Of a stretch of DNA of 64,000 nt, positions 45,401-56,567 are shown one piece after another; the first letter of the stretch is position 1; the number at the start of each line of letters is the position of its first letter. This DNA comes from Ligula intestinalis (lineage: Eukaryota; Platyhelminthes; Cestoda; Diphyllobothriidea; Diphyllobothriidae), in the NCBI GenBank assembly GCA_036362985.1, contig JAYGXS010000001.1, positions 21,963,705-22,027,704 of the forward strand, given 5' to 3'. The position numbers and the translations under genes are program-made. A model generated the notes under the pieces. It saw only the letters and a list, made by a program, of their open reading frames with translations. It was not told the DNA's origin and ran no database searches.

Positions 45401-46954
45401 GAGGTTTATTCTATGCGTCTGGCTTTTTGGGTAGTTGTTTCGTCTACCCATCTTCAGAGACTGAACATTCGGGCTCACGGCTCTCATTATATACCGTTCT
45501 TTTGCGTGTGCGTAGCCTGCCAATACCGACTGAGCCACTGTCTGTGGCTCGCATCTCACTGCCAGCTGTGTCGATGCAGTTGGATGTCCAGTATGGGTAG
45601 ACAAAACGACTATCTGAAACGTCGGACACAGAATAAACCTCTCCTAGTCAATGCCCCCTCTTCTTTCAACTATATTAACTGTACGTATACCACCAGGAAC
45701 ACACGCATCCATCGTTTAAACCGCTCTCAGTGCCGTCATTCTGTTTATCAAAACGTTTTCTGCAAATAGTTGCCCTGTTTGCCAAAGCCACGCAGTCTCC
45801 ACACTTTTAGCTAATGAGCACCAAAGTGTCAGAAGCCGCATTACAATCAGCCCAGAACTCCTTAAGTGCTGTATCCCCAGTTTGGTCCCTTCAGATGACA
45901 GCACTTGATACAAACAGACTAAGTAAGGCGATTGGAGGTCACTTTGTTGCGGTCACTGTCCACTGTCAGTGCACCTAAACACTCTGTTTCATTTCTAACC
46001 AGGACTGAAAGTCGAGCTCCAGTTGTCAGGCGGCAAGTATACTCATTTAGTCGTCGGAGGTTTGGTTCGTAGCACTAGCACTGAGGTAAATTTTGGTGCC
46101 AGGGTCTAAGTTAACTCTCGCACGATATAATAACACGGTAACCTCCCTGATCCTCATACGTTACTGGGAGACACGCAAATCTACCGTTAGCTTAGGCTGT
46201 CTTGCCAGTGGAATATGGCAAACGTGGAGAGATCGAGCGAGGTAGATGCACCTCAATTCGGCACTGCGACTTCTAGAGGCAATGATGCCACGAGTCGCTT
46301 ACAGCCGACGAACTATCACCATACTGTCCCCTTATCATAAGTATCGACGTATAAGCGTGGACGGATTTACTATTGGTCAAATTACGATCGGGAATGTGCT
46401 TCTATCACCGCGCAAATAGCCATCACAGTAACGGTGTGCGAAAACACGCTGACAACCACAAAAGAGACTAAAATAGACGTTTCTGGCTTGGTAATCATCA
46501 CCAGGCAGCCATCTACCTGGATAACCCTGAACTTTGGGTACCTTTGCGTTAGACATATTTAGTCAAACTGAGTGCCAGTTGGAGTTTAAATGAAGATACC
46601 TGCATCTAGCTCATATTTCTGGACTTTTCAGGTGCGCAGGCCTACAACGTTCACGCCAATGAGGAGCACATTAAACTGGAGATCATGACGCACGGACCGG
46701 TTGAGGCAGACTTTGAGGTCTTCGCCGACTTCCTGCACTACGAGTCAGGCGTCTACCAGCATGTTAGCGGCGGCCTCCTCGGTGGACATGCAATCCGTCT
46801 GCTCGGCTGGGGTGTGGAAGATGGCACACCTTATTGGCTGGCAGCAAACTCCTGGAACACCGACTGGGGAGACAATGGTTTCTTCAAGATCCGTCGCGGC
46901 AAGAACGAGTGCGGAATCGAGGCGGATGTCAACGCAGGTATCCCACGGGATTGA
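42488..46954 (+). CDS. CTSB: Cathepsin B cysteine protease, four exons
   Basis: A secreted or lysosomal papain-family (C1A) endopeptidase; in flatworms such enzymes digest host protein. Exons: 42488-42646, 42729-42962, 44993-45341 and 46632-46954. All introns are GT-AG, the joined length is 1065 nt, and the product is 354 aa. The signal peptide is residues 1-18 (hydrophobic LLLLAV core). The propeptide has the family '[13 protein letters not shown]' block (48-58 region), with an N-glycosylation site NTT. The mature enzyme starts near Leu102 (LPETFDAR) and is about 253 aa, against 254 in human. Catalytic residues are Cys130 (QGNCGSCW), His300 (GGHAIR) and Asn320 (ANSWNTDWG). CGxGCNGG (168-175) and 'CGIE' (S2-pocket Glu344) are kept. 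The occluding loop reads [12 protein letters not shown] (209-220), with Arg212 where human has His111. The start was chosen because it gives the signal peptide. Introns 2 (2030 bp) and 3 (1290 bp) are repeat-bearing. Confidence 0.95.
46465..46522 (-). mobile_element. SINE tail fragment inside cathepsin B intron 3
   Basis: The minus strand reads 'ATGGCTGCCTGGTGATGATT' then 'ACCAAGCCAGAAACGTC', a diverged form of the SINE family tail. It is antisense to the gene and about 110 bases upstream of exon 4. Confidence 0.5.
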
Positions 46955-47027
46955 GCCCCCAGTAGTGGTTCAGAGACTTCTCCCCCCCCCTCATTCATGA
47001 TTAACCACTTGATTGTAACGATATATC

Positions 47028-47033
47028 ATTAAA
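47028..47033 (+). terminator. Putative cathepsin B polyadenylation signal
   Basis: ATTAAA, the commonest variant signal, lies 74 bases after the TGA stop. No closer AATAAA exists. Confidence 0.6.
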
Positions 47034-47329
47034 TTATTCTCATAGTAAATGTTTAAATCCAAAATACTGTTTTGTGTGTGAGTGGTCGTATCTTCGAATA
47101 CAATAGTACCGGATATAATGAGCCACAAAACGGGTTCTGGGTGGAGGGGTTGTCTATCCGTCTTCGTCAGACAGAAGGGCGTGGTGGTGGTCGATGGTGG
47201 CCTCTCACCCATGTGAGATCTCAGTCGCTCTTACGAAGCCCTGATCAGGTATGTCGCGCGCAGGCAAGCTGTTTGGTTCTGTCAGTCACTGCACTTACAC
47301 CTGCTTCTGGTCGCCCTAAAATTGTCTTG

Positions 47330-47455
47330 CTGCCAAAGGAAGATCGGCGGAGAAGGAGAGAGGGCGGTATATGCTGCGCAAGTCCACCTTACTATAAAAT
47401 AGTTCACACGCCAGTCACCGGTTCTGCACCCACTCCGGGAGTCATAAGGTGACAC
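47330..47455 (+). repeat. Repeat A, partial copy
   Basis: Contains 'GAGAAGGAGAGAGGGCGG', 'TATGCTGCGCAAGTCCACC', 'ATAGTTCACACGCCAGTCAC' and a CACCCACTCCGGGAGTC block, the 3' half of the repeat A consensus. Confidence 0.6.
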
Positions 47456-47689
47456 AATGCTAAAGGCGACATCTAATTCTAGCGGATTTTAGACGGATGT
47501 CAGCGGTCCAGTCTACTTTTTTTTGCAACGAAACACGATTGTATGGAAGGCTGTAAAAAAATAAGCGCACCCGCGAAATATGGCTTTAGGTGTTTGTCGT
47601 AGAGTATTACATAAACCAAACTTAGGGATCCTTAACAAAACCGAGAGTGAGGTTGCAATGGCTCCCAACTAATACGTTCTCTGGTATAC

Positions 47690-47890
47690 TCACCGTTGTA
47701 TCCGAACCACCGTTAAGGGGGCTTCACAAAGGTAGTAGGAAGCAAGTCTTGTGTGTGGCACGCGTAGATGAACCATTTAACGTTGTCATTTTCACCCGCT
47801 CCCAGCCCTGGTCGCCGTTAAATTGGAGAGGTAATGAGATAGATGCTACGCAAGTCTACCTCACTATGAACTATGGCACGCGCAAATGAA
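47690..47890 (+). repeat. Repeat A, second partial copy
   Basis: Contains 'TGTGTGTGGCACGCGTAGAT', a CTCCCAGCCCTGG block, 'GATAGATGCTACGCAAGTC' and 'TACCTCACTATGAACTA', again in family order. It lies 250 bp after the previous copy in the same orientation. Confidence 0.55.
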
Positions 47891-49329
47891 CCGTGCTCTG
47901 TCCATTCCGTGGGGCCTGTTGTTTGATTTCGTCGTTTAAGACTGTCATGTACTAGCAGACTGAAAGGAAGAAATTACCCCGTTAACGCGCATGTTGTTGG
48001 ATCCACTAATAGTTGTGGCAAAAATAGGAGAAAAGCAATGCTGGTCATATGATGACAGAAACATCTGGGCTTCAATCAATCGCCAGCGTTTTGGGCAGAA
48101 GTCAGAAAACCTCGAGTTTCCAGTGAAGACTGACGAAGCTGAGGTAGCAACCCCTTTGATGTGTTACAGTGCGCAGTCGCCAGCTGCGGAACTCCTGCCT
48201 TATGTTAAAATACAGGCTTGAAGTAGCTGTGCGTCGAGAAGTAAATTCTTACACAAACGCAAAGGTTCGTCCCGCGCAGTTAGGATGAACGTACTGATTA
48301 CCTTTATCCTCCGACGCTCGCTAATTGGATCAGCCCGAAGTTGGCGAACGTAGCCAACCAGTGAAAGGTAGTATCTGGCGCAGTTTACGTCTCGCGTTGA
48401 TGAGACGGACTAGTTTTGAATTCTTCAGAGGTAAGTAAGGAAAGCTGAAAGACGAAAACGACTTTCCTTTTTTGTTTTGCAGTGAGATGGCGTGTGAGAT
48501 GCTAGTGCTTGCAAAGACGTGTCCAATAGGTTGGAGCTACGGCTGAATCGACCAATAACAACTCTTTGTGAAAGAAGTAAACTATTTTATCCTACAATAA
48601 TCTCCCCGTGTCGTATTCGTTTCACGGACTTGGTTCATGCAATGTTCGTGGGCGTTTCGACGAACATATGTACCGGTGAAAATTCAGTTACATTTCATAA
48701 ATCACCCAGCCCGCATGTTTCATGTGACTAAATTAATGGTGGCCCAATCATTACACGGATAAAGAGTACGCAACCTATTATCAGCCAACGAATTTGCAGA
48801 CTGCCAACATCTGATGCTTTGGCATGCAGTCGGGTTTTGAAAAATAACAAAGCTTGGGGCTGGAATGATCGTTTCGTCACTGACAGGATGTAGGATCGTG
48901 CTTAACGGGTACAACCTACAATTTGAAACTAACTGGATCCAGATTCAACTCTCCGATCATACAGGCGGTGGAAGTACACCCCTTCGTCATTTGCAAGGCG
49001 TATAGACAGATGGAGACCACTCTGTGGATATGCGGGGAGTGAGGGATTTCTGTTCATGCAGATATTTAACGCGTGCCCAGACACCGACCGCGTAAGACTT
49101 GTTAGGAGAGACCAAACAGCTAGCATACAAGCAGCAGCCGCGCTCACAGTAGGCTATCGATCGGCCTACACGCAAGCGAACGCATCGTGCCAGACAATCA
49201 ATCAATAATTTAAATTTCAAGCTACAGTCAGCCGTCGAATCACCAGCGAATCGTGCCGCTACCCACGCCAGAAAAGAAGCTGATTGGCTCGATGTGCATA
49301 TCTTACGCTTGCTTGTTGCCCTAAATATA
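47891..49329. other. No recognised feature
   Basis: About 1.4 kb without supportable genes. Near 48300-48380 a 'CTAATTGG...GCCAACCAGTGA' block faintly resembles the start of repeat E. Confidence 0.4.
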
Positions 49330-49400
49330 TTGTACCAATTACGCTCAAAGACTTCTGCTTTTGCCCTGTTCTTGTTGTGTTCTTCCTTGGGGGATCACAC
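49330..49400 (+). repeat. LTR-like repeat C, short fragment
   Basis: Shares 'CCCTGTTCTTGTTGTGTTCT' and 'TCCTTGGGGGATC' with the end of the copy at 5640-6020. Confidence 0.4.
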
Positions 49401-49849
49401 AAGACGCAATTAGGCAGTTACATCTCGGCTTTGGCTACCGTTACTACAGGACGATGGTACCTTTGGTGACGATGTAAGCATGATTTTGCCAAGTGAGGCG
49501 ATCAAGCACCGGAAGCTGCTAGAAACCTCTTATTAGATGCAGTTGTATCGAGCGCAATCGGTACACGGCATAGCACACACTCTTAGTAAGTAAGTTATGA
49601 AAACCAGAAGCTTATTCAGTGTAGGCAGTATTGAGCGACAGCGCTTCGTCATCTACAGTGGCTAGACGTCTAGACTCCACACCATTTAAACTACGAATAT
49701 CAGTAGATGAAATCCGAAAGGCATTTGCATATGAAAACGGTCTGAACACCTGACGTGTTACGACGCAAAATGAAAGCCCGTCAGATAAAATCGATCCTAA
49801 GAAGCATTCAGGGGTTTGTGCCCTCGGCAGCGTCCCTTGATGCAATATC

Positions 49850-50065
49850 CTCCAGGAAAGAAGACGAAGACTGTTTCTTCGCCAGAATCATGCTCTTAGT
49901 CATCCGAGCTTTCGAACTCTTACTAAGGTCTATCATCAGAGATGAAAGCGGCAACAAGGCAGGCAGAGGTTATAGGGAGAAGGCGGGCAATCAAACGCCA
50001 GTTCGGGCTCTCTATGTCAGCGCAAGATCACTAAATCGAAAGATCGTGTTCTCCGCAGATGCTCA
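49850..50065 (+). repeat. Dispersed repeat J, copy 1
   Basis: Matches 50730-50950 in direct orientation: 'AAGACGAAGA', 'CGCCA(G/A)AATCATG', 'TTTCGAACTCTTA', 'GAAAGCGGCAACAA' and 'GGCAATCAAAC' or close variants. The 122-codon plus frame through copy 1 is disrupted by stops in copy 2, so I treat it as a repeat, not a gene. Confidence 0.6.
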
Positions 50066-50139
50066 GGCTTCCTTGCTTACAGCCTCCCCCCTTGTCAGCG
50101 CAATCCGATCCAGTGAAGTGTGAAACTGACGGAAACTCC

Positions 50140-50610
50140 ACTCAAATTTCACCGTACTGTTTACGTCGACCGTGGAGTGATGCGTCACCCTTACGACATG
50201 CCGGCTTTGTACTACAGACTATACGGCTGACGCGTTGGCTGCACTTACTGATTGCCTTAACGCCATCGTCGTGATGCAAAGCTCGAGAGAGGCTCTGAAT
50301 AACATGAAAACTATGACCTTATGGCGGAACAGTAATTGCGTCCACCAACGCCTATCGTTCCGATTGGAATGGCTATTGGTAATTCATTAGCCGTCACCAG
50401 CCGGTCCTACCCAAACCCGAGGCATACACCTGCGACCTGTTGATCAGAAGCCCAGCGCTTTAACCATTGAGCTACGAGCTTTTGAGAGCGAGTTCGAAGG
50501 CAAAACGGGACGAGTGAATTCCGTAAGTCACCCATGAACGATTATCAACGAGTATTGTCTTGTTTTCACAACAACACGTACATGATTAGAGCGAACCATC
50601 GCAAGGTGTG
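50140..50610 (-). mobile_element. Long tRNA-derived SINE composite, minus strand
   Basis: Read on the minus strand it has the head 'GTTGTGAAAACAAGACAATA', an A box 'TAGCTCAATGGTTAAAGCG', a degenerate B region (CAGGTCGCAGGTGTATGCCT), the tail 'CGGCTGGTGACGGCTAATGA' and the 3' part 'AATCGGAACGATAGGCGTTG'. The A box is the best preserved in the window. It is the same arrangement as 41570-42260 but without the 270-bp insert. Confidence 0.75.
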
Positions 50611-50729
50611 TGCCTGGTGTATTTGATGCATATCGATCGGATCAGACTCACATGTAACATGAGTGAACAGTAACTGCTCCCCCGTCCAGCTCCGATCGTC
50701 TTGGTTGGATCTAGGCAATGGAACACTGA

Positions 50730-50950
50730 TAAAGACGAAGAATACTGTTCGCTCGCCAAAATCATGGCTCTATCCACCTGAGATTTCGAACTCTTAGTGC
50801 ATTCAATCGTGAGAGATTAAAGCGGCAACAATGAAGGCAACATTTATGGGCCAATCAAACACTAGTTACGATAGGTCAGAGTTCACTCCGTAGGGTTATG
50901 TATGCCAGCGACAAATCAATAAATCGAATGAGTGTGTCTCCCCCCCCCCC
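50730..50950 (+). repeat. Dispersed repeat J, copy 2
   Basis: Partner of 49850-50065. The SINE composite lies between the two copies. A run of about 12 C follows at 50941. Confidence 0.6.
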
Positions 50951-51214
50951 CCAACTTGGAAGATCAGGATTAAACCTCAGCATTAAAAAACCCGATGAAT
51001 AAAAAGATGATTCCGATGAGCGGACAGCCATCGTCTTCTTTACTCATACGCACACCTGGAATGCGAAAATTCGGCTCAATTCATGCCCTCCAGTAAAATG
51101 GCAGCAAATGGCAGGTTGCGAGGCGCTGATGAACTGTGGTTATATGAAGTGCTTATGACCCATCTGATAGACACCAGTGGTGGACCAACTGCGCCGTCTG
51201 TGAGTGCGTTTGTT

Positions 51215-51290
51215 TGTGTTGTCCGGCCAGCTGGTGTTCAGGGTTATGCTTGGCTGATGAAGGCTAATAAGCCCGAAACAGTTCTGTATC
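51215..51290 (+). mobile_element. SINE tail fragment
   Basis: Only the tail is present: 'GGGTTATGCTTGGCTGATGA' then 'AGGCTAATAAGCCCGAAAC'. The pol III boxes are missing or unrecognisable. Confidence 0.5.
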
Positions 51291-51364
51291 AAGAAACCCC
51301 CAAATGCTGTCATACCCCTTTACTGCTATATATATATATATGAATGAATGCAGGTGTTTCACCG

Positions 51365-51560
51365 ATATAGTCAAGGAACAATTAAGTTTCGTTTCGCCAA
51401 GGAGCTCGCAACGCAAACCCTCAATGACCGTCACATAGTGATAAGAAGTGGATCCGACAAAGCAAAGGGAGACCGGAATGCCCATTTCTGGCTTATTAGC
51501 CGTCATCAGCTAGTCATACCCAATCTCGAGGGTTGGCAACCCCGAGATTTGAATGCAAAA
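51365..51560. mobile_element. SINE copy with inverted tail
   Basis: The first half (GTTTCGCCAAGGAGCTC, CCGTCACATAGTGAT) matches the plus-strand head of the copy at 13935. The second half is the family tail on the minus strand (GGAGACCGGAATGCCC, TTTCTGGCTTATTAGCCGTC). The tail is thus flipped relative to the head, a rearranged or chimeric copy. Confidence 0.5.
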
Positions 51561-52269
51561 TGCAAAAGTTCCTTTCTTCACTTCGAATCTGTCTCGTGTA
51601 CGAAGATCCGTATACAGTGTGATAGCATAAAGAGACCAGGATATGTGTCACGTCCACGCTCAATGCCAGACCTTGGTGAGAACAGCTCAAAAAACAAAGA
51701 GGCGTCTCGCTTAACATAAACACACTCTGAACTTCAGCTTACAGTGTCTGATCCAAAAACGGTGAAAGTCGAACTCTAGGTTTATACTATACGCACACAC
51801 ATACACCACCTACAGTGAATTAATTTAATTCGGTCCGCCATGACTACGCTAATAAAGAAGCTAGCTGCAGTCTCCTAAACGGGCGACATCGGACCCAAAT
51901 GAGGACCAGATTTCGGCCAAGCGCTGAGGCACATGGGGGATTTCGGGGGCATGCCGCGACTGCCCCTATCCCGACAGTAGATGTATAAATGCGCTGGTGC
52001 ATGAGACAGGGAAGATAGTGGGAATGAGGATGACTCTACGGACTCTATCTCCATTGTACTTCAGCGTACATTCTTCACCGTAGCTTATAAGACTGTCAAC
52101 TGACGGGGTAACTGCATCCTCCAATAAGGACGAAGAGTCAGGTTTAGTAGCTGCTTCTGCATGTAGCCTATACAGCACTCTCAATTAGGTGGAGCCCGAG
52201 CCATCCCCAGTGAAAACCTTGTACGCGGATCAGGTCGTGTGTGACAGACGTGAGGCCCCTATACGGGTC

Positions 52270-52610
52270 GCGTGAAAGATACACTGGACCAACACGGGGA
52301 CCAGATCAGGGTACGGCAGGCGTTAGTCGGGATGCGCTTCCATAAAAAATGCCGAATATAGGAGGGAAGGAGAGCATGGTGGCACGCATAATGGTGGCTT
52401 CGACCGCGCAAGCAATCCGCACCGATCTCGCCTCCAGTCTTCTTGACACCAGGCCCAGAGGATGCTGCGAAAGTCTACCATCACTTTTAACTAATTCACG
52501 CGCAAGTCGCCGTGCCTGCATCACCCTATGTAGAGCATGCGATGGACATAATCGAAACCGATGATCGCATTGTCGTGTGGAAGGCATAGCGTTGTAAACC
52601 ACTACCCCAA
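52270..52610 (+). repeat. Repeat A copy, long
   Basis: Runs from 'GATACACTGGACCAACACGG' through 'GATCAGGGTACGGCAGGCGT', 'CTTCTTGACACCAGGCCC' and 'GATGCTGCGAAAGTCTACC' to 'GCGATGGACATAATCGAAAC'. It can serve as the reference copy of the family in this window. Confidence 0.7.
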
Positions 52611-53134
52611 CGTTTGTTTCTGGTTGTTCTGACCATGTCTTTCAACCGCACCAGGGAGAAGAAAGTATAGCTTATACTGCGCAATTCTATTACTAGTACA
52701 GCTACAGTTGATGCGCAACCTCCTTTCAAATTGAGCCGCCATTATTTCCTCCTTCCCTTCACATGTAAATTTTCTTATATTATAATATTATATTATTAAT
52801 ACACGCAAATAATCGAGGTACAGATAAATATTATTTCAAATTTAACCTATAGTTTACGACTATTCCAAGGACATTCATCCACGATGTCGAAAACTTCAAT
52901 CATTGGCGATTATGGATTACTTTTGACTTACCGTTGTTGTGGGTTTGTGTGCCTAATTTTATGTATTTTTAATGGAAGATGTTTTTGCTGAAAATTTTGG
53001 GATTATACTTTAAAAATAAAGCGTAACTCTCTTTCTCAAATGCTCGTGGTGGTGATGGTTGAATGCATTTTCCCCATTGCGATGTAAACAGAATAGCCTT
53101 GATCAGAGAACATAACAACGTAATTTCAGTCCCC

Positions 53135-53320
53135 ATCGTTGCAATTACGTTGAGGAAAACAGGGCGAAAATTGCAGACCCGCCTACATGAACACGATCCT
53201 CACTTCCACGTTGTAGCCCACATTGGAGAGACTGACCACACCTTCGATATTCAAGAGGCGACCATATTAGACCGAGCTATCTCAAACGACTGTCGCTTGA
53301 TGCACAGCATTCGTCAGTAG
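53135..53320 (+). mobile_element. Penelope-like GIY-YIG fragment, second family
   Basis: The plus frame encodes 'KTGRKLQTRLHEHDP', 'VVAHIGETDHTFDIQEATIL' and 'DRAISNDCRL' before a stop at 53318. This is the pattern of the GIY-YIG second half of a Penelope-like element: T-G-R-x-L-x-T-R-L-x-E-H, then A-H...H-x-F. It differs clearly from the family at 1-950. The catalytic start of the domain is not seen, so it is a remnant. A lysine- and arginine-rich frame continues to 53545 with no recognised motif. Confidence 0.5.
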
Positions 53321-53978
53321 GCGTAAACAGGCATCTACACCTTCCTGCGCTATTACGTGAGTAAAGGTCCGGACAAGGTCACTCAGAACCAAGAAAGGCG
53401 AGTTAAGACGGCCCCGCGACGGACCAATCGGAAGAGGAAGCAGGATTACCAGCACCTTTCACCACGAGGACTGAGCGCAACACCAACGGCCGTCAAACTA
53501 CACCAATATTCATACGAGGGCGGAGGTAGTGAAACAGAAAAATAACCGATCAGCCCAAGGCCGACAAGTTCGGCCAGACATTTAAAGCGCTAAATGATGG
53601 TGACAGTCGAAGCTTTGACAATGGCGAGTCAATCCAGCTCTCTGAAACGTCAATAAGAAACAAAACGCGTTCCGGCAAGCAATATTATGTTTCCAAATTT
53701 CCAGCCTGGAACGCTCACTTTTGCAAATATAGCCTTGAGCGCTTTGAAGTGCCATCGCTCTCTCGCTGGGTACTACTGAGGCATTTACTTTATGCACTAA
53801 AAAACTCGTAGGTAAAATCTAAATGAAAAAAAAACTGAACAGCTTTCCAGCGCACGACGTCATCAGGTTGTGATGAGTAAACAAGCATCCCGTTGTTTCA
53901 GCCCTATTAACCGGTATTCGAGGGGCATTAGAACAACAAGTGCATTAGTAATAAAAGAGGGAACTTACGATAGTACAG

Positions 53979-54090
53979 GGAATGTCTTCAGAACCCAGGT
54001 CCTCTTCCGGTGCGTTGACAAGGATCTTATGCTGATCAAGGTCCACGATGCGCGTGCCATACGAGATGAATTGTTTGGCGTCCTTAAAAG
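53979..54090 (+). CDS. Candidate internal exon, unrecognised protein
   Basis: After a weak acceptor (ACGATAGTACAG) there are 112 nt open in one frame and a GTAATG donor. The translation begins 'NVFRTQVLFRCVDKDLMLIK' and continues 'VHDARAIRDELFGVLK'. Codon choice is GC3-rich, unlike the surrounding AT-rich DNA, and the peptide looks like a compact alpha/beta segment. The polypyrimidine tract is poor and no partner exon was found. A real gene is possible but not established. Confidence 0.35.
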
Positions 54091-54136
54091 GTAATGACAA
54101 CAAAAGGGCTGTGAGGTTGATGCATTAGTGCGCTCA

Positions 54137-54140
<4 letters not shown>

Positions 54141-54167
<27 letters not shown>
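54141..54167. repeat. (GA)n microsatellite
   Basis: About 13 uninterrupted GA units. Confidence 0.95.
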
Positions 54168-54173
<6 letters not shown>

Positions 54174-54724
54174 GGTAGTGTGATGCAGAGATTGGATCAC
54201 AAACGGGTTGTGCCGTTTCTGCACTGATCGATGCACGACATACACCAGCCCCACTACCATCTGTGCTGAGGACGTCAGTCTCCAACTATCACAGAGTTAG
54301 ACAGAGACCATAATGTCATACCAGTCGCTGTTCGGGCATGCCATGTGTGGAGAAATGGGGTACGCTGCCACATGGCAATTCAGCCCATTACTCAGTATAG
54401 TAAATCGGATGCTTTTGGTGGAAGCAAGAACCGTTGTGGCTCGGGTGACTACCAATAAACGAAGAACGCGATCTCCTTTTAGAAGGAACGTCAGCTTTTC
54501 AAGAATCTGCCAACCCCATTCTTAGAATGATTTGCGACATACCAAAACTGAGGTCTATCTTTTTACTCGGATTCGCTACTTAACTCCTCAATCCTTTGCA
54601 CCACGACTCTTTATAGTATGAATGGTAGGACGCCCATCGATCTGGGCAGGGAACATGCTCATCCGTTTTGCCTTGGAGCTCAATCTAAAGCCCCCGGAGG
54701 CAGTCGTATAGCGACTTGTGATTA

Positions 54725-54905
54725 TAGGATAAAATGGAACCGACAAAGACAAGGGCGACCAAATTGACAATTTCTGGCTTATTGATCGTCATCAGCCAGT
54801 CATAACCAATCCCAGGGGNNNNNNNNNNACTGGCTGCTGACGACTAATAAACCAGAAATAGCCATTCCGGTCTCCCCCTGTCTCTGTCACGGTTGGCACA
54901 TTTGA
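54725..54905. mobile_element. Inverted pair of SINE tails around a scaffold gap
   Basis: The left part (54730-54818) holds the SINE tail on the minus strand (TTTCTGGCTTATTGATCGTC, ATCAGCCAGTCATAACC). The right part (54829-54895) holds it on the plus strand (ACTGGCTGCTGACGACTAAT, AAACCAGAAATAGCC, CCGGTCTCC). The ten N at 54819-54828 sit at the symmetry centre. It is either a true head-to-head pair or an assembly artefact at a hairpin. Confidence 0.7.
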
Positions 54906-56567
54906 TTAACATGAAGTACCAAGAAAACTGGACTCTCTGGGGATTTCTCCACTGAACATTCATAGTCTATTTCTGAGAGTAATAACCTGAGATTTCAACC
55001 AGTTACCGAGTCCATTTTCAGAGTTGTGATTAAATCGGTAAAACAAACAGACCAAATTGTGAACAAGCGAATCATTTCGCTTTCGTGTCATAAGGTCTAT
55101 TTGTATTGACCTGCTTGATACTCTTCTGTCATGCAGTCAGGCCGAAGATCACGAACGAGACCATGGCCCGCCAACTATCGCAAAAATCGATAAAACAAGC
55201 AAACATGGCACGAGAGCGAGCTGGTTGGTTAATGCATAACTTTAACTATTGGCTTTGTTGATCTGTAAATATCCCCGAATATGAACCCGACAACCTATCC
55301 GAAAACTCAAGTTAGCAAGGCATTACAATCTTGTGTGAGTTAACCCTTCAGCAAAAAATATTTTAAGCTCGGCGCGAAAATAGTTGAGCTGCAATTCACC
55401 AGCTAATGCGGAGCGAGCCCGAAGGATTTACTCGAAGTTGGCGCATAAATTTCCTCGGAAATTTAACAAGGCAGCATGGAAACCGGGGTTTACACATCCG
55501 ATATCACATGATGAACGAAACAGCAAAAAACAATGAGACAGCCACTCGCATACATGGATCATCAGTTTTGGTAGACTTTCTCGCAGACACTTCCCACGTA
55601 CCCCGTCACCTCCTCCCCCACCCCATCCTGCGCTGAGAACACGTTCTTTTGTCTAGAGCTCTTCGACAAGCGGAACTTTGGGCGGATAGAAAAACGACTA
55701 TCGGACCCGCGACTGATTTTGAAACGTCAGGCTATCCCATTTAAATCTTCTGATCTACTACCGGACACTTTCGTTCCATGGGGAGGATATATTCTCACAA
55801 CTGGACTCGGAGAACAGAAACAGGCCAATTCCGATGGGAATTCAAAATGAGACAGCATTTCGGAGAGACAGACGGTCCTTAATGAGTTCGGCCTGGGCTA
55901 TCTGGTCTTAACCCATAAACAAGACAGTCGAAAATTTAGTGATTGGTTCCCAGAGGCAGAAGCCAAGAAAAGATTCAGCCTGAATGGAATTCAGATTCAC
56001 GCCAGATAGGAGAAGGCTTTATTACAGACAACGCTCTAGGCACTACAGCTCCACCGGGAGCCATGGATTTAATCAGACTTGGCAAATAGACTAGCCTCAG
56101 TACCAGTCACAAACCGATATCACCTCACACGTAATCCAACCCTTCTCATATCCGTCTTAACGTATGCATGCAAGAGCGTGGTAAGCCGAAGCTACTCCGG
56201 AGTGTATGCAGTAAGGGCTAGTAGTTATTTATATTCAAATGCACATTCGCGTCATAGAACGCACCTTCAACACCCGCCTGGCACACACACACCCTCAGGT
56301 CTGAACACCTTTTTTTCTCTCTATAGGCAGTAGCGCACACACAGAGTAAGCAGAGTACTCACGGAATGGCAAAAACCCTTGCTAATGGTGAAGAAGACGC
56401 CAATACGATATAGTGCCTGCGCAGGAACACTCAGGGCACCCGCAGCCGCAAGGAACCAAAATAATTTCGGACAAAACTGTAACCTTGTAGAATTTGTGAG
56501 GGAAATTGCTGGGAATGCGCCCATTCCCATGATTACTCTGTTAGCAGACGCCTAACAGATAGATAGG
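54906..56567. other. No recognised feature
   Basis: About 1.7 kb with short open frames only. No splice-flanked exon or repeat copy was identified. Confidence 0.45.

Noticed and set aside
45005..45769. 254-codon open frame within cathepsin B
   Set aside because: It is exon 3 reading on through the donor at 45342 into intron 3. The residues after 'DINFG' no longer resemble cathepsin B, and exon 4 restores the family sequence.
49755..50123. 122-codon plus-strand frame
   Set aside because: The stretch is one copy of repeat J. The second copy (50730-50950) has stops, and no known domain is visible.
53850..53880. CTGATGA...GGAAAG on the minus strand as a third hammerhead candidate
   Set aside because: The segment between the core boxes cannot form a convincing stem II and the GAAA is shifted. 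Kept only as a note beside the Penelope fragment.
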